26,713 nt of DNA from Candidatus Rokuibacteriota bacterium. GTDB lineage: Bacteria; Methylomirabilota; Methylomirabilia; Rokubacteriales; CSP1-6. Made by a program: the position numbers and the translations under genes. The stretch lies in NCBI GenBank assembly GCA_003221435.1, contig QHRS01000049.1:1-26713 (forward strand), in the 5' to 3' direction. Shown in pieces: positions 21,469 through 26,713 of this stretch. The first letter of the stretch is position 1; each line of letters opens with the position of its first letter. The notes under the pieces were generated by a model, which ran no database searches, was not told the origin of the DNA, and saw nothing but the letters and a program-made list of their open reading frames with translations.

Positions 21469-22279
21469 CGGCGTGCCGTACGACGCTCTGCGAGTTGACC
21501 TTCGCTTCCGAGCAGAGCAGGCGCTGGACGAGCTGCTCTTTGGACATCTCGAGGCTCATCACGAGCACCTTCCGCCGCAGCTTCACCCCCGCGTTCTTGG
21601 CGATGTTCAGCGCGAACGCGGTCTTCCCCATGCTCGGGCGGCCGGCGATGATGATGAAGTCGGCGTTCTGAAACCCCGACGTGAGCTCGTCGAGCTTGCC
21701 GAACCCTGTCGCGAGCCCGGTCACATGCTCCTTGCGGTCGTAGAGCCGCTCGATGTACTCGAACGTGTCCTTGAGGATCGCGCGGACCGGGATCGCCGAC
21801 CCCTGCAGCCGCCGCTCCGAGATCTGGAAGATGCGCCCTTCGGCGTGGTCGAGCAGCACCTCGATGTCGTCGCGCTGCTCGTAGCTCTGCCCGATGATCT
21901 CGGTCGCCGTCCGGATCAGGTCGCGCAGGAGGGCCTTCTCGCGGACGATGCCGGCGTACGAGATGACGTGGGCCGCGGTGGCGGCCTCCTCGACCAGCGC
22001 GGCGAGCGCCGCGGCGCCGCCGACCTCGTCGAGCGTGCCCTGCCGGCGCAGCTCCTCGGCCAGCGTCAACAGGTCGACCGGCTCGCTGCGCTCGAACAGG
22101 ACGAGCATGGCTCCGAACATGAGCCGGTGCGCTTCCTTGTAGAAGTCGGAGCCCCGGAGCACCTCGATCGCGCGCGGCAGGCTTTCGCGATCGAGCAGGA
22201 GCGCGCCGAGCACGGCGCGTTCGGCCTCGAGGCTGTGCGGGGGCACCCTCCCGCTGAGCAGCTCCGTGAGCGTGGCCAC
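21167..22279 (-). CDS. dnaB: Replicative DNA helicase DnaB, N-terminal fragment
   Basis: Hexameric replication helicase that loads at the origin and binds primase. The N-terminal domain (PPHSLEAERAVLGALLLD at residues 13-30) and the RecA-like core with Walker A GRPSMGKTAFALNIAKN are intact up to CSEAKVNSQSV. Then the frame enters the 79-bp alkA-derived block and continues out of phase (arginine-rich) to the stop at 21167. Native coding on this side is 21482-22279. It starts GTG 22279 shortly after rplI (stop 22283), in the rpsF-ssb-rpsR-rplI-dnaB order found in many bacteria. An essential gene in two frames suggests misassembly, but the sequence alone cannot show this. Confidence 0.88.
   Translation of the reverse strand: MATLTELLSGRVPPHSLEAERAVLGALLLDRESLPRAIEVLRGSDFYKEAHRLMFGAMLVLFERSEPVDLLTLAEELRRQGTLDEVGGAAALAALVEEAATAAHVISYAGIVREKALLRDLIRTATEIIGQSYEQRDDIEVLLDHAEGRIFQISERRLQGSAIPVRAILKDTFEYIERLYDRKEHVTGLATGFGKLDELTSGFQNADFIIIAGRPSMGKTAFALNIAKNAGVKLRRKVLVMSLEMSKEQLVQRLLCSEAKVNSQSVVRHAGDGRRPRRLRLSRGGGPCQGAREGAPDEGGARARPHRHRLPPAHARPERGEPPAGDLRDLALAQGARQGAERTGRRPLSTVAGGGVAPVEGLPAAAVRPP
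21403..21481 (+). repeat. 79-bp exact direct repeat, copy inside dnaB
   Basis: Exact copy of 20278-20356, 1125 bp away in the same orientation. It replaces the roughly 120 nt (about 40 codons) that normally join the CSEAKVNSQS region of DnaB to KARRMKAEHG. The right-hand junctions fall on dnaB codon boundaries on both sides. Confidence 0.95.
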
Positions 22280-22282
22280 ACG

Positions 22283-22726
22283 CTACTCCCGAACGACGAG
22301 CACCTTGAGCTGCGCCACGACTTCGGGATGCAGGCGCACGGGAACGGAAAACTCGCCGAGGCCCTTGATGGGCTCATCGAGCGCGATCCGGCGCTTCTCG
22401 ACCGGGATCTGGTGCGCCGCGAGGAAGTCCACGAGGTCCTGGGACGTGACCGATCCGAACAGCTTGCGCTCTTCGGACGCCTGGCGCCGCGCCTCGCACG
22501 TCAGCGCCTCGATGCGCGCGCGGAGGCTTTCCGCGTCCGCCTTGATGCGCGACGCCTTCGCCTCCTGCTGAGTCTTGATGTGGCCGAGGTTCTTCAGATT
22601 CCCGGGCGTCGCGGTGAGCGCGAGCTTCTGCGGGATCAGGAAGTTCCGCGCATAGCCATCCGACACGTCGCGCACGTCTCCGCGGTGGCCCAGCTTAACG
22701 ATATCGTCCAGCAGGATGACCTTCAT
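22283..22726 (-). CDS. rplI: 50S ribosomal protein L9
   Basis: A 147-aa ribosomal protein of normal length (about 148). The N-terminal domain reads MKVILLDDIVKLGHRGDVRDVSDGYARNFLIPQKLA, the L9 signature. A long connecting helix and the C-terminal RNA-binding domain follow (LFGSVTSQDLVDFL, then HPEVVAQLKVLVV). It starts at ATG 22726 behind GGAGAG. It lies between rpsR and dnaB in the conserved cluster. Confidence 0.97.
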   Translation of the reverse strand: MKVILLDDIVKLGHRGDVRDVSDGYARNFLIPQKLALTATPGNLKNLGHIKTQQEAKASRIKADAESLRARIEALTCEARRQASEERKLFGSVTSQDLVDFLAAHQIPVEKRRIALDEPIKGLGEFSVPVRLHPEVVAQLKVLVVRE

Positions 22727-22756
22727 GCTCTCTCCATCCCTTCGCCGTCTCCGAAG

Positions 22757-23005
22757 CTACTCCGCGGCGTAGGGCAAGAGCGCGACCGTCCGCGCCCGCT
22801 TGATCGCGTGCGTGAGCTGGCGCTGATGCCGCGCGCAACTGCCCGAGATCCGCCTCGGGATGATCTTCCCGCGCTCCGTCACGAAGCTCTTGAGGCGGCG
22901 GACGTCCTTGTAGTCGACCAGGTCGAGCTTGTCCACGCAGAACTTGCACACTTTTCGCCGCCCGAATCGGCGGCGCTTGACTGGCTTGGCTCCCGCTGGT
23001 GGAAT
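22757..23005 (-). CDS. rpsR: 30S ribosomal protein S18 (probable AUU start)
   Basis: An 82-aa S18 with the family core RRKVCKFCVDKLDLVDYKD, then RRLKSFVTERGKIIPRRISGSCARHQRQLTHAIKRAR. Cys20, Cys23 and Cys57 with His60 could bind zinc, as in cysteine-containing S18. The frame has no ATG, GTG or TTG near the expected start; the only ordinary upstream start is a TTG at 23044, inside repeat family C. An ATT at 23005 sits 7 nt after a strong AGGGAGGA, giving MPPAGAKPVKRRRF, a normal S18 beginning. It belongs to rpsF-ssb-rpsR-rplI, and S18 pairs with S6 on the ribosome platform. Confidence 0.93.
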   Translation of the reverse strand: MPPAGAKPVKRRRFGRRKVCKFCVDKLDLVDYKDVRRLKSFVTERGKIIPRRISGSCARHQRQLTHAIKRARTVALLPYAAE

Positions 23006-23027
23006 TGTCGTTCCTCCCTGCTCAGAC

Positions 23028-23120
23028 CGACGAAAAAGTCCCAACTGCGGCGGTGGCTCGGTCGCGCCGCCACATGGCCGTGCGAGGCACCGCGTGAGGC
23101 GAGTCGAGCATCAGATCGAT
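23028..23120 (+). repeat. MITE-like element, family C, copy 2 (boundaries rough)
   Basis: GAAAAAGTCCCAACTGCGG then TGGCTCGGTCG matches the left part of the element at 13394, and the centre TGCGAGGCACCGCGTGAGGCGAG parallels that element's TGCGACGTAC-CGCG core. The right arm is diverged. It lies in the ssb-rpsR spacer, upstream of the rpsR Shine-Dalgarno. Confidence 0.5.
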
Positions 23121-23175
23121 TCGGCTCTCGCCTCGCCGCCGCGCCGCTCAGCTCGAACGGCGCCCCAAGCGAACT

Positions 23176-23196
23176 GCGCCGGCAAAGCCGGCGCTC
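23176..23196 (-). repeat. Hairpin repeat, family B core, copy 2
   Basis: GCGCCGGC-AAA-GCCGGCGC with flanking CTCGA, the inverse orientation of 19844-19864. It lies in the 247-nt space between ssb and rpsR (23006-23252), which is otherwise non-coding and consists of this hairpin, the family C element and the rpsR ribosome-binding site. Confidence 0.6.
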
Positions 23197-23252
23197 GAAC
23201 TCGGGTTCTCCGGCAGGCGCCTAGCGGCCGGGCCTCTCTGATCGGTCCGACA

Positions 23253-23672
23253 TTAGAAGGGGACGTCCGCGTCCCCGTGCGCTGCGTCGTCCACGGCGAA
23301 GGCCTCGGCGGGGGCGGCCGCAGGCGCGCCGGCCGGTTGCTTGCCACGCCCCATGAACTGCACCCGCTCGGCGACGACCTCCACCACGTTGCGCTTCTGG
23401 CCGTCCTTCGTCTCCCAATCACGGGTCTGCAGGCGCCCCTCGACCAGGATCGGACTCCCCTTGTCGAGGTACTCGCCGCAACTCTCCGCCTGCTTTCCCC
23501 ACACGACTACGGTCAGGAAATAGGTGTCTTCCCGCTTCTCCCCGCCCTGCGTCGAGTAGACACGGTTCACGGCCAGCCGCAGATCGGCCACGGCCGTGCC
23601 GCTCGGGGTGTATCGTAACTCGGGGGGTCGGGTCAGGTTCCCGATCAGGAACACCTTGTTCAGGCTCGCCAT
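23253..23672 (-). CDS. ssb: Single-stranded DNA-binding protein
   Basis: A 139-aa SSB. The OB-fold spans residues 3-105 (MASLNKVFLIGNLTRPPELRY, then DTYFLTVVVWGKQAE, then KGSPILVEGRLQTRDWETKDGQKR). A flexible Ala/Pro linker and an acidic tip ending DADVPF, the partner-binding tail of SSB, follow. The ATG at 23672 overlaps the rpsF stop (TGATG) behind GAGGAGG, a coupling seen widely for rpsF-ssb. It coats single-stranded DNA at forks next to the DnaB encoded downstream. Confidence 0.97.
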   Translation of the reverse strand: MASLNKVFLIGNLTRPPELRYTPSGTAVADLRLAVNRVYSTQGGEKREDTYFLTVVVWGKQAESCGEYLDKGSPILVEGRLQTRDWETKDGQKRNVVEVVAERVQFMGRGKQPAGAPAAAPAEAFAVDDAAHGDADVPF

Positions 23673-24013
23673 CAAACGACCTCCTCAGCGACCTCCGGAG
23701 TTTCTGCCGGCCGAGCCTTCTTGCGAATCGGGACGCGAGTCGAAATGAACCGCAGCACGTTCTCATTGAGCTTGAGCTGCCGCTCGAACTCTTTGATCAT
23801 CGCGGGCTCGGCGGATACCTCGAGGACCGCGTAGGTTCCTTCCCGCTGCTTTCTGATGTCGTACGCGAGGCGGCGCTTTCCCCAGTTCTCGACCTTCGTC
23901 ACCTCGGCGCCGAGGCCTCGCAGGTTCTCTCCGAGCGTGGCCAGCAACGCCGCGACCTCCTCGTCGGTGGGCCGCGGATCGATGGTCACCAGAATCTCGT
24001 AGGGTCTCGGAAT
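23672..24013 (-). CDS. rpsF: 30S ribosomal protein S6 (probable AUU start)
   Basis: A 113-aa S6 from an ATT at 24013: MPRPYEILVTIDPRPTDEEV, a standard S6 beginning in which Tyr-Glu comes a few residues after Met. Later motifs ENWGKRRLAYDIRKQREGTY and the end LRFISTRV are typical. No ATG, GTG or TTG is in frame close to this point. The frame runs up to an ATG at 24127, but that stretch contains the groESL terminator and the likely promoter, so it is not coding. GGGGGTGA lies 4-11 nt before the ATT. It is the first gene of the cluster with ssb, rpsR, rplI and dnaB. Confidence 0.93.
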   Translation of the reverse strand: MPRPYEILVTIDPRPTDEEVAALLATLGENLRGLGAEVTKVENWGKRRLAYDIRKQREGTYAVLEVSAEPAMIKEFERQLKLNENVLRFISTRVPIRKKARPAETPEVAEEVV

Positions 24014-24040
24014 GCTCTCACCCCCTTCCCGAAGCGCCCT

Positions 24041-24053
24041 ACCGTAACACGGT
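24041..24053 (-). promoter_or_regulatory. Small hairpin in the rpsF leader (possible S6:S18 site)
   Basis: ACCGT-GTT-ACGGT forms a 5-bp stem 28 nt before the AUU. In many bacteria the S6:S18 pair binds a CCG-containing leader of its own mRNA to repress it. The location fits, but this hairpin is too simple to assign to that family firmly. Confidence 0.25.
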
Positions 24054-24062
24054 CCGCCGGAT

Positions 24063-24091
24063 ATCTCAACAGAGCACCGACTCAGCGTCAA
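24063..24091 (-). promoter_or_regulatory. Putative promoter of the rpsF operon
   Basis: On the minus strand TTGACG (plus 24086-24091), a 17-nt spacer and TGAGAT (plus 24063-24068). It is correctly placed between the groESL terminator and rpsF. The -10 is weak. Confidence 0.4.
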
Positions 24092-24097
24092 GGTTGG

Positions 24098-24144
24098 AAA
24101 AAGGATACGGCCCCGGCCGGCTGCCAACGCCGACCGGGGCCGTA
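24098..24144 (-). terminator. Intrinsic terminator of groESL
   Basis: A long stem on the minus strand, TACGGCCCCGG then TCGGC, pairs with GCCG and CCGGGGCCGTA across a short loop, followed by TCCTTTTTCC. It lies 26 nt after the groEL stop. Confidence 0.85.
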
Positions 24145-24169
24145 CCGCCGTCAGCGCATCGCGCCGACG

Positions 24170-25744
<1,575 letters not shown>

Positions 25745-25778
25745 ATCTCGTCTCTCCTTTTTTTATCGGTGGATTGAG

Positions 25779-26066
25779 CTATTCCAGGATCGCGAGGACG
25801 TCTTCTTCCCGCATGATTATGTACTCTTCGTCCTCGATCTTGACCTCGTTGCCCGAGTACTTGCCGAAGAGAATCCGGTCGCCGCCCTTCACGTCGAGCG
25901 GGATCTTCTTGCCTTCCTCGGTCACCTTCCCGTTCCCGACGGCGACGACTTTCCCTTCCTGGGGCTTTTCTTTAGCAGTGTCGGGGATGATAATTCCGCC
26001 GCGGCGGACTTCCTGCTCCTCCATTCGCTTGACAAGGATGCGGTCATGCAACGGACGGATCTTCAT
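25779..26066 (-). CDS. groES: 10-kDa co-chaperonin GroES
   Basis: A 95-aa lid of the GroEL chamber. MKIRPLHDRILVKRMEEQEV, the mobile loop (RRGGIIIPDTAKEKPQEGKVVAVG) and the end RILFGKYSGNEVKIEDEEYIIMREEDVLAIL are complete. I start it at ATG 26066, seven bases after AGGAGG. The frame can be read from an upstream ATG at 26096, but those ten residues (ANPKGGGPP) merely translate the Shine-Dalgarno region. The gap to groEL is 34 nt. Confidence 0.97.
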   Translation of the reverse strand: MKIRPLHDRILVKRMEEQEVRRGGIIIPDTAKEKPQEGKVVAVGNGKVTEEGKKIPLDVKGGDRILFGKYSGNEVKIEDEEYIIMREEDVLAILE

Positions 26067-26161
26067 AGGCGGCCCTCCTCCTTTTGGATTGGCCATGGTG
26101 TCTGTCTCCCGGCATCGACCGGCCCAGACCAGGCCCGCGTCTTCGCCATCGCTGTACGCTA

Positions 26162-26188
26162 TTAGCACTCGACCAGAGCGAGTGCTAA
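26162..26188. promoter_or_regulatory. CIRCE element (HrcA operator)
   Basis: A perfect TTAGCACTC-N9-GAGTGCTAA inverted repeat, identical to the consensus bound by the heat-shock repressor HrcA. It overlaps the -10 of the groESL promoter and lies 96 nt upstream of groES. Confidence 0.98.
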
Positions 26189-26215
26189 TATACCGGCGCG
26201 ACAATCCTAAATCAA
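26187..26215 (-). promoter_or_regulatory. groESL promoter
   Basis: On the minus strand TTGATT (plus 26210-26215), exactly 17 nt, and TATATT (plus 26187-26192). The -10 runs into the CIRCE, so HrcA binding would block sigma-70 RNA polymerase. Confidence 0.85.
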
Positions 26216-26246
26216 GCGTTTTCCGAGATCGGCTCGGAGGTCCTCG

Positions 26247-26713
26247 ATGAAGCCTAAGATATTGATTTCAGGGAATTTGCTTGAAGAACCGATCGCCATG
26301 GCATCCCGCCGGGCTGAAGTTGACCTCCACGTCGGCGAGGAACCGCTCTCCAAACCAGAACTGATGGCTAGGCTCAAGAACAAGGACGGCCTGGTCTGCC
26401 AGATCACCGACCTGATCGACGATGAGGTTCTCGGCGCCGCCCCTGGGCTCAGGGTGGTGGCGAATGTCGCGGTGGGCTACAACAACATCGACGTGCCGGC
26501 CGCCCGGCGGCGGGGGATCGTGGTCACGAACACACCCGACGTGCTGACTGATACGACCGCCGATTTCACCTGGGCGCTCCTGATGGCCACGGCGCGCCGG
26601 GTCGTGGAGGCGGACAGGTATGTGCGGGCCGGCAAGTGGCGGAAATGGGAATTCATGCGCCTGCTCGGGGGTGACGTCCACGGAAAGACGCTCGGCGTGA
26701 TCGGCTTCGGGCG
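26247..26713 (+). CDS. D-2-hydroxyacid dehydrogenase (glyoxylate/glycerate type), 3' end missing
   Basis: The first 155 residues of an NAD(P)-dependent dehydrogenase that reduces glyoxylate or hydroxypyruvate. MKPKILISGNLLEEPIAMAS opens the catalytic domain. VVANVAVGYNNIDVPAARRRGI and VTNTPDVLTDTTADFTWALLMATARR are the GyaR-type signatures, and the Rossmann GVIGFG begins at the window edge. A GGAGG lies six bases before the ATG. It is divergent from groESL with 180 nt between the two starts; the CIRCE in that gap could affect both. It lacks its dinucleotide-binding and catalytic Arg-Glu-His parts here only because the window ends. Confidence 0.92.
   Translation, partial: MKPKILISGNLLEEPIAMASRRAEVDLHVGEEPLSKPELMARLKNKDGLVCQITDLIDDEVLGAAPGLRVVANVAVGYNNIDVPAARRRGIVVTNTPDVLTDTTADFTWALLMATARRVVEADRYVRAGKWRKWEFMRLLGGDVHGKTLGVIGFG

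Noticed and set aside
23005..23044. TTG 23044 as the start of rpsR
   Set aside because: It lies in a dispersed repeat and precedes the Shine-Dalgarno AGGGAGGA, which would then be inside the gene.
24014..24127. Upstream ATG 24127 as the start of rpsF
   Set aside because: The extra 38 residues would be encoded by the groESL terminator arm and the likely promoter, and S6 proteins do not have such an extension.

Overview
The window comes from a high-GC, Gram-negative-type bacterium. It carries a complete elongasome locus, HrcA/CIRCE control of groESL, the rpsF-ssb-rpsR-rplI-dnaB replication/ribosome cluster, long bacterial-type intergenic hairpins and several dispersed repeats. By gene order and style it resembles Deltaproteobacteria or the Rokubacteria/Methylomirabilota (NC10) lineages. 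That placement is an inference and no marker here fixes it. Almost every gene is on the minus strand; only the two cold-shock genes and the last, partial dehydrogenase gene are on plus.

Layout, left to right. 1-3831: a minus-strand operon, csoR-type repressor -> DUF2889-like protein -> PurM/HypE-like protein -> gamma-glutamyltransferase -> the first codons of another gene. A -35 element and a CsoR-like dyad stand in front of csoR. 3903-12499: mreB-mreC-mreD-mrdA(PBP2)-rodA-rng, a small basic protein and a secreted phosphoesterase, i.e. cell-shape genes followed by RNase G. 12500-14100: two paralogous cspA-type genes on plus. Each has its own promoter and a long leader that contains a terminator-like hairpin with a U-tract. 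14122-14480: a gene-free stretch whose minus strand ends in a strong intrinsic terminator and contains a 17-nt complement of the 16S rRNA 3' tail. It is a candidate unknown structured RNA. 14524-20808: comEA-like, HNH nuclease, ABC-F ATPase, PPOX oxidoreductase, an unknown protein, a DHA2 drug/proton antiporter, a DUF971 protein and an AlkA-type glycosylase. 20953-24013: rpsF-ssb-rpsR-rplI-dnaB. 24170-26215: groES-groEL behind a perfect CIRCE. 26247-end: a divergent D-2-hydroxyacid (glyoxylate/glycerate) dehydrogenase.

Three core genes look damaged in similar ways. dnaB has about 120 nt replaced by an exact 79-bp copy of an internal piece of alkA. mrdA has lost about 43 nt just after its membrane anchor, with a frameshift. 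groEL has lost about 16 codons in frame. All three are essential in most bacteria, so assembly error is the leading explanation, but real rearrangement is not excluded from sequence alone. rpsF and rpsR both lack ATG/GTG/TTG at the expected start and instead have a well-placed AUU behind good Shine-Dalgarno sequences.

The best candidates for something undescribed are the matched csp leaders (with a perfect 15-bp tandem repeat abutting the first promoter) and the structured RNA with the anti-16S segment. Three families of hairpin repeats sit between, and partly inside, genes.
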